Origin: Nitrosomonadaceae bacterium
GTDB lineage: Bacteria > Pseudomonadota > Gammaproteobacteria > Burkholderiales > Nitrosomonadaceae
NCBI GenBank assembly: GCA_014190895.1
Contig: BJGV01000003.1
Coordinates: 1 to 64,000, forward strand
Length of the DNA: 64,000 nucleotides
Direction of reading: 5' to 3'
In this document: in pieces, positions 44,030 to 55,022 of the stretch
How positions within the stretch are numbered: position 1 is the stretch's first letter
Layout of the letters: every line of letters starts with the position of its first letter
The notes under the pieces: model-generated
Told to the model about the DNA's origin: nothing
Database searches by the model: none
Seen by the model: only the letters and a program-made list of their open reading frames with translations
Position numbers and translations under genes: made by a program

Positions 44030-45295
44030 TTAAGGTCGCATGCTTATCTGTCTAGCTAACAGCGTTACTGGATGCATTGATTTAATTTTTGGTTCTGTGC
44101 CACGTAACGCACTGGCAATATACATTGCACAGCCTAAATTTGAAGTTGCTAAATACTGTGCACCGCTATTGCTCAATGCTGCTATCTTATCATTTAGTAA
44201 TGTTCTTGACATCTCTGGTTGGTCGAGGAAGTATGTTCCGGCCGCTCCGCAGCATTGATCATTGCCTGGGAGAGGAACAACATGCGCGCCAGGAATAAGT
44301 TTCAGCAATGTATAAGGGTGTTTCTCGCCGCGCAGTACATTACGTAAAGTGCACGGATCATGCACCGCGACTTTATATGGCAAGGGTGCTACCGTCAACC
44401 TCTCCCATCCTTCTGCGGTAACTAGAAATTCATTGATGTCTATAACTTTAACCGAAAGATCAGAGCAATGCTCTGTGAGTTGTGTACCGCAACCTGATGC
44501 AGTGGTGATAATCACTTGTAAATTATTTAACTCATTAAATGCTGCTGCATTCTGTTTCGCCAGATACGCCGCTGTTCTTTTGTCGCCGCCATGTTGATGT
44601 ATTGCTCCACAACAGGTCTGTGTGAGCGGCACATGCACTGTATAGCCTAAACAGTTAAGTGTAAATATTGTTGCATTGAGAGTTGTAGTATCCGTTATTC
44701 TGGCTACGCAGCCAAGAAATAATCCAACCTCACCATGCACTTTCCCGGTTGCAGGGTAAATTGTGCGCCATGATTTGATTGAATTTTTCTCATTGGGCGC
44801 AAAACGAAGTGTATCAACATCAGGCAACTGTGCCTCTAATAAAGCAAGTTTTGTTTTTCCCAAGAGGTTGTATTTTCTCAGCAATTTCTGCAAACCACTT
44901 CCTTGGTAAAAATGTAAAAATGAGCGCAACGTATCGAAACGATTTGGTTTAGCGATTAGTTCATTTTCTATTAATACTCGAGACCAAGACTTTCTAATGA
45001 TACTTTCATTTTTTAACAAAGGAGATGGCGACTCAGCAAGCATGGTACGTGCGTCATTAATCAGGCTGCCATACGCTACATGATTTGGACAGACTGCTTC
45101 ACAAGCACGACAAGTTAAACAGCGGTCTATATGCAGAGCAAAGCATTCGTTCATCGGAATACGTCCGCTTGCCACTCCACTCATAAGAGCAATGCGTCCA
45201 CGTGGTGAATCAGCTTCTGACATAGTTATGCGGTAAGTGGGGCACTGTGGCAGACAAAGACCACAAGCAACGCATCGATCAGCTTCTGCGAGCAT
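44030..45295 (-). CDS. glcF: Fe-S binding glycolate oxidase subunit GlcF-like
   Basis: RCVACGLCLPQCPTYRI and RCLTCRACEAVCPNHV ferredoxin motifs; CCG motifs TCCGAIHQHGG and QCCGAAGTYFL. Confidence 0.88.
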   Translation of the reverse strand: MLAEADRCVACGLCLPQCPTYRITMSEADSPRGRIALMSGVASGRIPMNECFALHIDRCLTCRACEAVCPNHVAYGSLINDARTMLAESPSPLLKNESIIRKSWSRVLIENELIAKPNRFDTLRSFLHFYQGSGLQKLLRKYNLLGKTKLALLEAQLPDVDTLRFAPNEKNSIKSWRTIYPATGKVHGEVGLFLGCVARITDTTTLNATIFTLNCLGYTVHVPLTQTCCGAIHQHGGDKRTAAYLAKQNAAAFNELNNLQVIITTASGCGTQLTEHCSDLSVKVIDINEFLVTAEGWERLTVAPLPYKVAVHDPCTLRNVLRGEKHPYTLLKLIPGAHVVPLPGNDQCCGAAGTYFLDQPEMSRTLLNDKIAALSNSGAQYLATSNLGCAMYIASALRGTEPKIKSMHPVTLLARQISMRP

Positions 45296-45568
45296 TGAAT
45301 TGAGGGAGAAATCGGGTGAGGAGCTAACAGACTCTATGATTGCCTTTGTCGAAAAAAATTCAAAATAAACTTTCTTTGTGAGTAATCCTATAAATTCTAC
45401 AGGTCTCTTTAGAGTCTACCTGTAAAAAAATACAAAAGGTAGTAGAGGTATCTGATACAGTTTAAAAGTAAGGCATTTTTACTCTGATTTTTTAAATGTC
45501 TCGGCAAACTTTCTTTCTGTATTTTAATAACTTATTGCGCCTAGTTTGGCCTAAATTTAACAACCAGC

Positions 45569-46471
45569 ATGCCTTTATTCTCAAAAAAATATCTGCTCGA
45601 TATTCTTCTTAGAAAAAAATCTGGGATAATCCTACTCGTTGTGTTCTTTAGCAACCTTCTTATGCCTATGACGGCATTCTCCCAAAGTAACATTAATCTT
45701 GAATTTAGAAACAAAGATCAGCCTACAAAGACTTTGACTTTAATTGATCTTGGCATTATCGCCGCGCCAGTTTTAGTAAAAATTTTTGAGGTGCATGAGA
45801 ATAGAAATCGTGTCTATAAAGCCTACTCGGCCCAGGTGGTTTTTGACGAGGTATTTGGTAAGGCCTGGAGAGAAGCGGGGGAGATCTTATTTACGTGTAC
45901 TGATGGGTATCAGCCAAGTATACCGGTAGCAAAATTCTTGACTCACAATGCATATTTTGCATTTGCCCAAGAGGATGACTCACCGTTTATAGTAATAAAT
46001 GCACTACAGAACAATGAGATTGTCCAGCTTGGACCACTCTACTTAGTTTGGGACAATATCAATTCTAAAGAATTACTTGATGATGGCGCATCTTATATGC
46101 CCTATCAAATAAGAGAGATTGAGCTTACAGTTTTTGCATCTCGTTTTCCAAATTTAGCACCTCCAAAAAAAGCATCATTAGAAGCGAGGCGTGGTTTCTT
46201 GCACTTCCGTAAACACTGCATGGCATGCCATACGATTAATGACGAGGGTGGCGGTAAAGCAACAGAGCTAAACTACCCAGTAAGTGTAGTTGAACGCATG
46301 CCATTTAAACACCTAATACGCTGGATTGGAAACCCATCGAGCATGCGATATAACACAGTTATGCCGGGACTTGCAAAAGAGACTCCAAACAGACAGAAGG
46401 TTATAAGTGAAATTATTAGTTATCTTAGAGCGATGAGTAAAGTAAAATATGTTCCAAATAAAGGACTCTAA
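45569..46471 (+). CDS. Periplasmic protein with uncharacterised N-terminal domain fused to C-terminal cytochrome c domain
   Basis: Signal-like N-terminus; N-domain with FTCTDGYQPSIPVAKF...LGPLYLVWDN (reminiscent of molybdopterin-oxidoreductase-like folds); C-terminal FRKHCMACHTIND heme site and NTVMPGL. Confidence 0.75.
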   Translation: MPLFSKKYLLDILLRKKSGIILLVVFFSNLLMPMTAFSQSNINLEFRNKDQPTKTLTLIDLGIIAAPVLVKIFEVHENRNRVYKAYSAQVVFDEVFGKAWREAGEILFTCTDGYQPSIPVAKFLTHNAYFAFAQEDDSPFIVINALQNNEIVQLGPLYLVWDNINSKELLDDGASYMPYQIREIELTVFASRFPNLAPPKKASLEARRGFLHFRKHCMACHTINDEGGGKATELNYPVSVVERMPFKHLIRWIGNPSSMRYNTVMPGLAKETPNRQKVISEIISYLRAMSKVKYVPNKGL

Positions 46472-46622
46472 ATACGATGTGTGGTTTCTCACCCAATCCT
46501 CTGTCGTAACTGTTAGACGCCGATCTAGTTTAATGTCATCGGTAGCAAATTTCTTGATCACTTGATAAAATTGATTATTTCTATCTAATTGATCGCCTCC
46601 ACCACTACATTTAGGATCATTC

Positions 46623-47861
46623 ATGCTCACTAGAAACTTTTACCCTGAAAAAAAGATTAATACTTTTTATCCGCCTCAACGCATTTTGATGGGGCCCGGA
46701 CCATCAGACACCCATCCTCGCGTGTTATCTGCTATGGCTCGCCCAACTCTTGGCCATCTAGACCCTGTTTTTACAGATATGATGGAAGAATTGAAAAGTC
46801 TACTTCGTTACTCCTTTCAAACTAAGAATTTATTAACTTTCCCAGTCTCGGGTCCCGGCTCAGTCGGAATGGAGATGTGTTTTGTTAATATGATTAACCC
46901 CGGTGATAAAGTACTTGTATGTCGTAATGGCGTCTTTGGATCTCGCATGATCGAAAACGTACAGCGCTGTGGTGGCGTGGCTATTATAGTAGATAATAAA
47001 TGGGGAGAGCCTGTAGATCCACAGAAAGTAGAAGATATGCTCAAGCATAATCCCGATACAAAAATTGTCGCTTTTGTGCATGCCGAGACATCTACTGGGG
47101 CCCTATCAGATGCAAAAACACTCTGCGAAATTGCCCGTTACCATGACTGTCTTACTATTGTAGATTCAGTTACTTCGCTTGGTGGATCGCCTCTTAAAGT
47201 CGATGAGTGGAATATTGATGCAATTTATTCTGGTAGCCAAAAGTGTCTATCTTGCCCGCCAGGGCTATCTCCTGTAAGTTTCTCGGAACGAACAGTGGAA
47301 TTAGTTAAGAATCGCAAGGGGAAAGTACAAAGCTGGTTCATGGATTTAAATCTATTGCTGGGTTACTGGGGAACCACCCGAACTTATCACCATACCGCAC
47401 CAACCAACGCACTCTATGCTCTACACGAATCTCTGTTTATGTTATACGAGGAAGGATTGGAGCATTCTTGGGCGCGTCATCAACGCAATCATAAAGCATT
47501 AAAAGCAGGATTAGAAACCTTTGGCACTAAATTCTTAGTAGACGAGAAATACCGCCTACCACAACTAAATGCGGTGTATGTACCAACTGGTGTGGATGAA
47601 AAAGAAGTCCGCCGAAGACTGTTAGTTGAGTATAACCTTGAAATTGGCGCCGGCTTAGGTGATTTCTCTGGAAAAATATGGCGGTTTGGTTTAATGGGTT
47701 ACTCAAGTAAAATAGAGAATGTAATGCTATGTCTAGGTGCACTAGAAACCGTACTCGCAGATATGGGTCTAAAGATTCAACCGGGTGCAGCAGAAGCAGC
47801 AGCACACCAAGTCTATGCGAACAGCCCATTAACATCAATGCCAGCAGAAGCACTAAATTGA
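46623..47861 (+). CDS. sgaA: Serine--glyoxylate (alanine--glyoxylate) aminotransferase
   Basis: RILMGPGPSDTHPRVLSAMARPTLGHLDP; PLP site YSGSQKCLSCPPGLSPVSFSER. Confidence 0.92.
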   Translation: MLTRNFYPEKKINTFYPPQRILMGPGPSDTHPRVLSAMARPTLGHLDPVFTDMMEELKSLLRYSFQTKNLLTFPVSGPGSVGMEMCFVNMINPGDKVLVCRNGVFGSRMIENVQRCGGVAIIVDNKWGEPVDPQKVEDMLKHNPDTKIVAFVHAETSTGALSDAKTLCEIARYHDCLTIVDSVTSLGGSPLKVDEWNIDAIYSGSQKCLSCPPGLSPVSFSERTVELVKNRKGKVQSWFMDLNLLLGYWGTTRTYHHTAPTNALYALHESLFMLYEEGLEHSWARHQRNHKALKAGLETFGTKFLVDEKYRLPQLNAVYVPTGVDEKEVRRRLLVEYNLEIGAGLGDFSGKIWRFGLMGYSSKIENVMLCLGALETVLADMGLKIQPGAAEAAAHQVYANSPLTSMPAEALN

Positions 47862-47886
47862 AACATATTTAATTCTTATATGTCTT

Positions 47887-47948
47887 GAAAAAAACCGCTC
47901 CCCTTTGTTAATTCGTGGTGCAATTATTTCATTGTACCCAAAGGGGAG
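47887..47948 (-). terminator. Compound intrinsic terminator for the metK-ahcY-metF run
   Basis: On the minus strand: CTCCCCTTTG, an inner 8-bp hairpin (GGTACAAT/ATTGCACC), then CAAAGGGGAG, CGG and TTTTTTT. Confidence 0.8.
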
Positions 47949-48046
47949 GTTAAATACCAAGAAGTGGCATGCCAACGCACAGGAGTAGACAGAAATAAGA
48001 TAAAAGTTGATCCGGTATTTTATATAGAATAAAAATAATACTGAAA

Positions 48047-48892
48047 TTATAATTTCAATCGTTGCCAGATAGTAGTTGTTAACTCAGCCGAATTCAAAGT
48101 ATAAAAGTGCAGGCCCGGCGCACCCGCTTTAAGTAATCGATCACATAAATCAGTCACCACATCTAGGCCAAATGCGCGAATTGATGCGCTATCATCTCCA
48201 TAACCCTCAATTTTTTTTCTAATCCAGCGCGGAATCTCTGTACCACAAGCATCCGAAAATCTAGCTAACTGAGGGAATCTATTAATCGGCATGATTCCTG
48301 GGACAATGGGAATACTCACTCCCATTTTTTCGCAAGCATCCATAAAATTAAAATATGCATCTGCATTATAAAAATACTGGGTAATGGCAGAATTTGCCCC
48401 CGCTTCTACTTTCCGTTTAAAGTTAAACAAATCTGCCTCTACCGAACGCGCTTGGGGATGATACTCTGGATAAGCGGCCACCTCGATATGAAACATATCA
48501 TTAAATTCTTTGCGAATAAAAGTTACCAATTCGCTGGCATAACGAAATTCTCCTGTTTGCACCATGCCAGATGGTAAATCACCCCGCAATGCAACGATAC
48601 GACGAATCCCATTATCACGGTACTTTTGAAGCGTGATACGAATATTTTCATTGGTTGAACCAACACAGGAAAGATGTGGCGCTCCCACATATCCCTCAGC
48701 TTGAATCTCTAGAATCGTTTCAAGTGTACGATTCTGCGTAGACCCACCTGCGCCAAAAGTTACCGAGAAAAATTTGGGGCGAAGTTTTGCCAGCTGCTGA
48801 CGAGCAGAGCGCAATCTTTCAATCCCTTCAGAAGTCTGTGGAGGAAAGAACTCAAAACTAAAGGTCGAACAAAGAGTTTTTTGCGCTTTCAT
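48047..48892 (-). CDS. metF: 5,10-methylenetetrahydrofolate reductase
   Basis: FSFEFFPPQTSEGIERL; SVTFGAGGST; NSAITQYFYNADAYFNF; VPGIMPI. Confidence 0.96.
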   Translation of the reverse strand: MKAQKTLCSTFSFEFFPPQTSEGIERLRSARQQLAKLRPKFFSVTFGAGGSTQNRTLETILEIQAEGYVGAPHLSCVGSTNENIRITLQKYRDNGIRRIVALRGDLPSGMVQTGEFRYASELVTFIRKEFNDMFHIEVAAYPEYHPQARSVEADLFNFKRKVEAGANSAITQYFYNADAYFNFMDACEKMGVSIPIVPGIMPINRFPQLARFSDACGTEIPRWIRKKIEGYGDDSASIRAFGLDVVTDLCDRLLKAGAPGLHFYTLNSAELTTTIWQRLKL

Positions 48893-48974
48893 CTCTTAAA
48901 GTTAAGAAAATACAAAAAATGAGAAGAGCGAGTATGTCTACTTAAATACTTGACGTGCGCTCTATGCCTAGAAA

Positions 48975-50399
48975 TTAATACCGATACATCTCCGGTTTAT
49001 ACGGGCCGCTTTTATTTAGATTAAGATACTTTGCTTGTTCATCTGTTAATTCAGTGAGACTAACCCCAAGCTTTCCAATATGTAGTCGAGCAACTTTTTC
49101 ATCTAGATGCTTGGGTAATACGTAGACATTCTTCTGATAATTGATCCCATTGGTCCAGAGTTCAATCTGCGCCAACACCTGATTGGTAAATGAATTAGAC
49201 ATAACAAACGAAGGGTGGCCGGTGCCGCAGCCTAAATTCACTAAACGTCCCTGAGCTAAAACAATAATTTTTCGGCCTGATGGAAAAATAACATGGTCTA
49301 CCTGTGGTTTAATGTTGTCCCATTGATACTTCTGAATTGAAGCAATATCTATTTCAGAATCAAAGTGGCCAATATTGCAAACGATGGCCTGATTCTTCAT
49401 TCTCAACATGTGGTCATGGGTAATAACACGTAAATTACCAGTGGCAGTAACAAAAATATCGGCTTGATCGCAGGCTTTGTCCATGGTAACTACACGGTAA
49501 CCTTCCATCGCAGCCTGAAGTGCACAAATTGGATCTATTTCGGTAACCCATACGGTTGCTCCTAGACCACGTAAAGATTGAGCGCAGCCTTTCCCTACAT
49601 CCCCATAACCACATACCAGTGCAATTTTTCCAGCAATCATTACATCGGTTGCACGTTTAATTCCATCTACTAAAGATTCCCGACAGCCGTAAAGATTATC
49701 GAATTTTGCCTTGGTAACCGAGTCATTAACGTTAAATGCCGGAAACGGCAACTCGTTCTTTTTCTGCATTTCGTACAAACGGTGAACACCGGTAGTGGTT
49801 TCCTCCGTCACTCCTCGAATATTAGCAAGATTCTTAGAATACCAACCCGGTCTAGCAACCAATCTTTTCTTGATTGCCGCAAATAAAGCACGCTCCTCTT
49901 CATTAGTAGGATGTGCAATAACTTCCGCATTCAGTTCCGCTTTGCTGCCGAGGATGATTAACAGTGTTGCGTCGCCGCCATCATCTAAAATCATATTGGG
50001 AGTGCCATCACTTGGCCACTCAAAAATACGGTGCGTATACTCCCAATAATCACTTAAAGATTCGCCCTTATAAGCAAATACAGGGATCCCCTCTTCCGCA
50101 ATAGCTGCGGCTGCATGGTCTTGAGTAGAAAAAATGTTGCATGAAGCCCAACGTACTTCTGCGCCTAATACGATTAGGGTTTTGATCAATACTGCGGTCT
50201 GAATAGTCATATGCAAAGAGCCGGCAATACGTGCGCCTGCCAGGGGTTTTTGATTTACATACTCTTCACGAAGGGCCATGAGACCGGGCATCTCTGTTTC
50301 AGCGATAGCAATTTCTTTGCGCCCCCATTCTGCCAGGGACATATCTGCGACCTGATAATCAGTTAATTTGACACTATCAGAGTTAGCTATATTTTTCAT
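48975..50399 (-). CDS. ahcY: Adenosylhomocysteinase
   Basis: [51 protein letters not shown]-terminal [10 protein letters not shown]. Confidence 0.98.
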   Translation of the reverse strand: MKNIANSDSVKLTDYQVADMSLAEWGRKEIAIAETEMPGLMALREEYVNQKPLAGARIAGSLHMTIQTAVLIKTLIVLGAEVRWASCNIFSTQDHAAAAIAEEGIPVFAYKGESLSDYWEYTHRIFEWPSDGTPNMILDDGGDATLLIILGSKAELNAEVIAHPTNEEERALFAAIKKRLVARPGWYSKNLANIRGVTEETTTGVHRLYEMQKKNELPFPAFNVNDSVTKAKFDNLYGCRESLVDGIKRATDVMIAGKIALVCGYGDVGKGCAQSLRGLGATVWVTEIDPICALQAAMEGYRVVTMDKACDQADIFVTATGNLRVITHDHMLRMKNQAIVCNIGHFDSEIDIASIQKYQWDNIKPQVDHVIFPSGRKIIVLAQGRLVNLGCGTGHPSFVMSNSFTNQVLAQIELWTNGINYQKNVYVLPKHLDEKVARLHIGKLGVSLTELTDEQAKYLNLNKSGPYKPEMYRY

Positions 50400-50535
50400 A
50401 AAAAGAGATTTCCTTAAAAATAAAGAGGGTGTGCTTATCGTATACTTTTACTAGGGATTACAGGAATCTAATGTCTATTACAACGCTCTTCGACATAAAA
50501 ACTAACTTAGGACAAGCTCCCAAGCTTGCTGGTAT

Positions 50536-51723
50536 TTATATTTCTGTTCCACGCTCAATCTTCACATCAGCGCGAAGCTGTTCAGCTTTATCAGTAGATT
50601 CCCAAGTAAATTCAGGCTCATCTCGTCCAAAATGTCCATAAGCAGCAGTCTTAGCATAAATTGGGCGCAACAAATTAAGGGTGTGAATGATAGCACGTGG
50701 GCGCAAATCAAAATGACGACTAATTAACTCAGTAATCTTGTGATCAGAAATTCTCCCTGTACCAAAAGTATCGACTGCTAATGAAACCGGATGAGCTACG
50801 CCAATAGCATAGGCTATCTGTACTTCACATCTGCTAGCAATGCCGGCAGCAACAATATTTTTAGCGACGTAACGTCCAACATACGCTGCCGAACGATCTA
50901 CCTTAGATGGGTCTTTACCGGAGAAAGCGCCTCCGCCATGATGGGCTGTGCCGCCATAAGTATCCACAATGATCTTGCGGCCGGTTAATCCGCAATCTCC
51001 CATCGGTCCACCGACTACAAAACGTCCGGTGGGATTCACTAAGTACCGAGTGCTCTCACTTAACATATCTTTTGGGATAACTGATTTAATAATTTCCTCT
51101 ATCACCGCTTCAGTCAGAATCGCCTGAGAAATGTCAGGATGATGTTGAGTAGATACCACTATAGTTTCTATCCATTGTGGCTTACCGTTCAAATAACGTA
51201 CTGACACTTGAGATTTTGCGTCAGGACGCAGCCATGGTAAACGACCATCTTTTCTCAGTTCTGCTTGTCGTTCCATTAGTCGATGGGCATAATAAATTGG
51301 CATCGGCATTAACTGTGGCGTTTCATCACAGGCGTAGCCAAACATAAGCCCCTGGTCCCCCGCCCCTTGGTCCATCTCCTCCTCTTTAGTACGATTCACT
51401 CCTTGAGCAATATCTGGCGATTGCTTATTGAATGCAGTTAACACCGCACAAGTATTAAAATCAAAACCGATATCCGAGCTAACATAGCCAATACGCTTGA
51501 TAGTTTCACGAGCAACCACGTTATAATCCACCGAAGCATGGGTAGTAATCTCACCCGACATAACAATCAATCCGGTACTACAGAGAGTTTCGCAGGCTAC
51601 CCGCGCATTGTTATCTTGGGTTAAGATTGCATCTAGAACTGCGTCAGAAATCTGATCCGCCACTTTGTCTGGGTGGCCTTCAGATACAGATTCTGAAGTA
51701 AAAAGATAGCTTTTATTGTCCAT
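50536..51723 (-). CDS. metK: S-adenosylmethionine synthetase
   Basis: [56 protein letters not shown]. Confidence 0.98.
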   Translation of the reverse strand: MDNKSYLFTSESVSEGHPDKVADQISDAVLDAILTQDNNARVACETLCSTGLIVMSGEITTHASVDYNVVARETIKRIGYVSSDIGFDFNTCAVLTAFNKQSPDIAQGVNRTKEEEMDQGAGDQGLMFGYACDETPQLMPMPIYYAHRLMERQAELRKDGRLPWLRPDAKSQVSVRYLNGKPQWIETIVVSTQHHPDISQAILTEAVIEEIIKSVIPKDMLSESTRYLVNPTGRFVVGGPMGDCGLTGRKIIVDTYGGTAHHGGGAFSGKDPSKVDRSAAYVGRYVAKNIVAAGIASRCEVQIAYAIGVAHPVSLAVDTFGTGRISDHKITELISRHFDLRPRAIIHTLNLLRPIYAKTAAYGHFGRDEPEFTWESTDKAEQLRADVKIERGTEI

Positions 51724-51846
51724 ATATAATGTAAATTAGTGTTAGAGAATGCTATGGTATCGAAATAGCTATTAGATCATTGCTTGTTATTAATTTTACA
51801 GCATGTGCTACGTTATATGTGTAATTCACGCTGACTAGGGTCAACA

Positions 51847-52674
51847 ATGGGGCTTAGATTTACTAAAATGCATGGCTTAGGCAACGATTTTATCGTTATT
51901 GACTGCATCAATCAATCCGTGTCACTTAGTTCAAAACAATTATGCTCACTTGCAAATCGGCATTTTGGTGTCGGTTGTGATCAAATTCTGTTAGTAGAGA
52001 CTGCTAAGGGTCATGCTGATTTCTGTTACCGCATTTTTAATGCTGACGGTGGGGAGGTAGAACAATGTGGTAATGGTGCACGTTGTTTTGCCCGTTATGT
52101 GCACTACCGAGGCATGACTCAAAAAAATGAAATCTGTGTGGAAACTCTTGGGGGATTGATCACTTTAAAACTAGAGCTTAGTGGAGAAGTCACTGTCAAT
52201 ATGGGAGTGCCTCAATTTGAACCACAAAAAATTCCTTTTATCGCTAAAGAACGTGCCTTGACTTACATGCTTGATATAAATAACAAGCAGATAGAAGTGA
52301 GCGTTCTCTCCATGGGCAACCCTCACGTGGTGCAAATAGTTTCAAATATAAATGATGCACCAGTGCTACTTGAGGGCGCTGCGATTGAATGCCACTCTCG
52401 CTTTCCTCGGCGAGCGAATGCAGGGTACATGCAAGTAATAAACCGCGAGCATATTCAGCTTCGAGTATATGAGCGTGGTGCAGGAGAAACGCTTGCCTGT
52501 GGCACGGGCGCTTGTGCTGCCGTGGTAACAGGAATTAATCATGGACTACTGGAATCAAGGGTTAAGGTTAGCACCCGCGGCGGTGATTTAATTATACTTT
52601 GGGAGGGACAATACCACCCAGTCTGGATGACTGGACCAGCGATTTTTGTATTTGATGGGGAAATTGAACTATAA
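51847..52674 (+). CDS. dapF: Diaminopimelate epimerase
   Basis: [40 protein letters not shown]. Confidence 0.98.
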   Translation: MGLRFTKMHGLGNDFIVIDCINQSVSLSSKQLCSLANRHFGVGCDQILLVETAKGHADFCYRIFNADGGEVEQCGNGARCFARYVHYRGMTQKNEICVETLGGLITLKLELSGEVTVNMGVPQFEPQKIPFIAKERALTYMLDINNKQIEVSVLSMGNPHVVQIVSNINDAPVLLEGAAIECHSRFPRRANAGYMQVINREHIQLRVYERGAGETLACGTGACAAVVTGINHGLLESRVKVSTRGGDLIILWEGQYHPVWMTGPAIFVFDGEIEL

Positions 52675-52692
52675 AATTTAGTCAGGAGAAAT

Positions 52693-53355
52693 ATGAAATT
52701 TAACTCAGGGGAAGTGGCTCAATATCTTCGAGAAAATCCGCAATTCTTTGATGAACATGCCGACGCATTAGCCGATATTTATGTTTCCCACCCTCATGGT
52801 GGCAGAGCCATTTCCATCAGCCAGCGACAAATTGTCACATTACGAAATAAGAACCTTGCCTTACAAGAAGAATTACGTGGATTACTCAAGCTTGGCAGAG
52901 AAAATGATGCCATGAATGAAAAAATGCATCACCTAGCTATTGCACTATTTACTTCTACTGATATAAAAAATTTACTGTATGGGCTGAATCTGTCTCTGTG
53001 TAAGGATTTTTCAATGTCCCATGCAGTTCTGCGCTTATGGAATCTAGCCGGCTGCACTACAAATTTACCGGAATTTATCTCCACTGACAGCGCCATCCAC
53101 ATCGTTACTGAGAATCTACCGTGCCCCTATTGCGGTCCTAATCTAACCAAAGAAATCATGGATTGGTTCGGCGAAGAAGCTGCCCTCTTGCACTCATTTG
53201 CGATGATTCCACTACGAGCAGAAAAAACCATTGGTTTGTTGGTATTGGGAGATAAAGAGCCTCGACGATTTTATCCGGAGATGGGGACGCTTTACCTAAA
53301 GCGATTAGGGGATTTAATAAGCGCTGCTATCATGCGGCACATGCTCATTGAATAA
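52693..53355 (+). CDS. DUF484 family protein
   Basis: VAQYLRENPQFFDEHADALADIYVSHPHGGRAISISQRQI; located between dapF and xerC. Confidence 0.93.
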   Translation: MKFNSGEVAQYLRENPQFFDEHADALADIYVSHPHGGRAISISQRQIVTLRNKNLALQEELRGLLKLGRENDAMNEKMHHLAIALFTSTDIKNLLYGLNLSLCKDFSMSHAVLRLWNLAGCTTNLPEFISTDSAIHIVTENLPCPYCGPNLTKEIMDWFGEEAALLHSFAMIPLRAEKTIGLLVLGDKEPRRFYPEMGTLYLKRLGDLISAAIMRHMLIE

Positions 53356-53390
53356 AAGCATAATAATAGCTAACAAATAACAGGGGGAAC

Positions 53391-54290
53391 ATGACACTTA
53401 ATGATAATCCGTTTTCGCTTGCTATCGCCTATATTAATCATCTCACCAATGAAAGAAGACTGTCGTTGCTGACCTGCAAAAGTTACTCACGTGATATTGC
53501 AGTTTTGTTGAAATTTACAAAAGGAACGCCGTTTGACCAATTACAAAATCACCACATTCGTCGTACTATTGGTCAAATTCATAGCAAGGGACTTTCTGGC
53601 AGAAGCTTAGCAAGAATGCTCTCTGCCTGGCGCGGTTTTTACAATTATCTGGCACGCGATTATGGTTATAAACACAACCCTTGTAATGGATTGCGCGCCC
53701 CAAAATCACCAAGGGCTCTCCCTTCTATACTTTCTCCCGACGAAACTGCAAAATTATTAGAATTCCCAACTAATGACTTAATGGCTCTACGAGATAAGGC
53801 TATGTTTGAATTGCTTTACTCTTCTGGACTGCGATTAACAGAACTCGTTAACCTTAAACCTGCAGATCTAGATTTTTCCAACGAAACGGTTCTCCTTGTT
53901 GGAAAGGGTAACAAAACTCGTATCGTACCAGTCGGCAAACAAGCCATAGAAGCATTACGTGAATGGATGAAGCAACGTACGACATTAATAAAACCTGGAG
54001 AAGTTGCGCTATTCTTATCTCGGTATGGGAAAGGTATTAGTTCTCGATCAGTGGGCCAGCTCCTAAAAATTAGAGCCGCACAACAAGGCATTAGTACCAA
54101 TGTTCATCCTCATATTTTGCGGCATTCATTTGCCTCACACTTACTACAGTCGAGCTCTGACCTACGAGCAGTACAAGAGATGTTGGGACATGCCAGCATC
54201 AGCACTACTCAAATTTATACCCATTTAGATTTTCAACACCTGGCAAAAATATATGATGCCACTCATCCGCGAGCAAAAAAGAAAAATTAG
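53391..54290 (+). CDS. xerC: Tyrosine recombinase XerC
   Basis: LYSSGLRLTELVNL; HPHILRHSFASHLL; LGHASISTTQIYTHLDF catalytic motifs. Confidence 0.95.
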   Translation: MTLNDNPFSLAIAYINHLTNERRLSLLTCKSYSRDIAVLLKFTKGTPFDQLQNHHIRRTIGQIHSKGLSGRSLARMLSAWRGFYNYLARDYGYKHNPCNGLRAPKSPRALPSILSPDETAKLLEFPTNDLMALRDKAMFELLYSSGLRLTELVNLKPADLDFSNETVLLVGKGNKTRIVPVGKQAIEALREWMKQRTTLIKPGEVALFLSRYGKGISSRSVGQLLKIRAAQQGISTNVHPHILRHSFASHLLQSSSDLRAVQEMLGHASISTTQIYTHLDFQHLAKIYDATHPRAKKKN

Positions 54291-54362
54291 GGGCTTAAAC
54301 TCGGCCTTTCTTGGCAAATTAGCGCTATAATTGCGTCTTCGTAACACTCTCAATCTAGCCCC

Positions 54363-54899
54363 ATGCAGCAATTCCATGGCACCACCATACTTTCGACACG
54401 ACGCGGTACACAAGTCGCACTTGGTGGCGACGGTCAAGTAACCCTGGGCACTATTATAGCTAAAGCGACCGCTCGCAAAGTACGTAGACTCTACCATGAC
54501 AAGATACTTGCTGGTTTTGCTGGCGGCACTGCCGATGCCTTCACTCTGTTTGAACGTTTTGAAGGTAAGCTTGAGAAACACCAAGGGCATCTTATGCGTT
54601 CCGCAGTAGAACTGGCAAAAGATTGGCGCACTGATCGCATTTTACGCCGACTAGAGGCAATGCTGATTGTCGCGGACCGAGAGACTACTCTTATTGTCAC
54701 TGGCTCAGGTGACGTGATTGAACCGGAATTAGGGCTCGCTGCCATTGGTAGCGGGGGCTCTTATGCTCACTCTGCCGCTCGAGCTCTTCTTGAGAATACC
54801 GATCTAACATCGTTAGAAATTGTCAAAAAATCACTCGCCATTGCAGGTGATATATGTATCTATACAAACCAGAACCACATCATTGAAGTCCTAGATTAA
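54363..54899 (+). CDS. hslV: ATP-dependent protease HslV
   Basis: [46 protein letters not shown]. Confidence 0.98.
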   Translation: MQQFHGTTILSTRRGTQVALGGDGQVTLGTIIAKATARKVRRLYHDKILAGFAGGTADAFTLFERFEGKLEKHQGHLMRSAVELAKDWRTDRILRRLEAMLIVADRETTLIVTGSGDVIEPELGLAAIGSGGSYAHSAARALLENTDLTSLEIVKKSLAIAGDICIYTNQNHIIEVLD

Positions 54900-55022
54900 C
54901 ATCAAGAGACCGGTAAACGAGTAAATAAAATTTCTACTTATTTAAAATAAGGTATTACTTTTTTATCCGTCTTGTACCTCTCTTACCATAAAAATTTTTC
55001 TTAATAATCGCGCTCAAAAATT

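Noticed and set aside
50440-50500. SAH riboswitch candidate upstream of ahcY (minus strand GTCGAAGAGCGTTGTAATAGAC resembles the GAGCGCUGCAA core)
   Set aside because: The downstream CGCUC pseudoknot partner and a proper P1/P2 pairing are missing in the leader; resemblance is limited to about 11 nt.
53391-54290. Tyrosine recombinase as sign of a mobile element or integron
   Set aside because: Context (dapF-DUF484-xerC-hslVU) and motifs show housekeeping XerC; no att sites, cargo or phage genes nearby.
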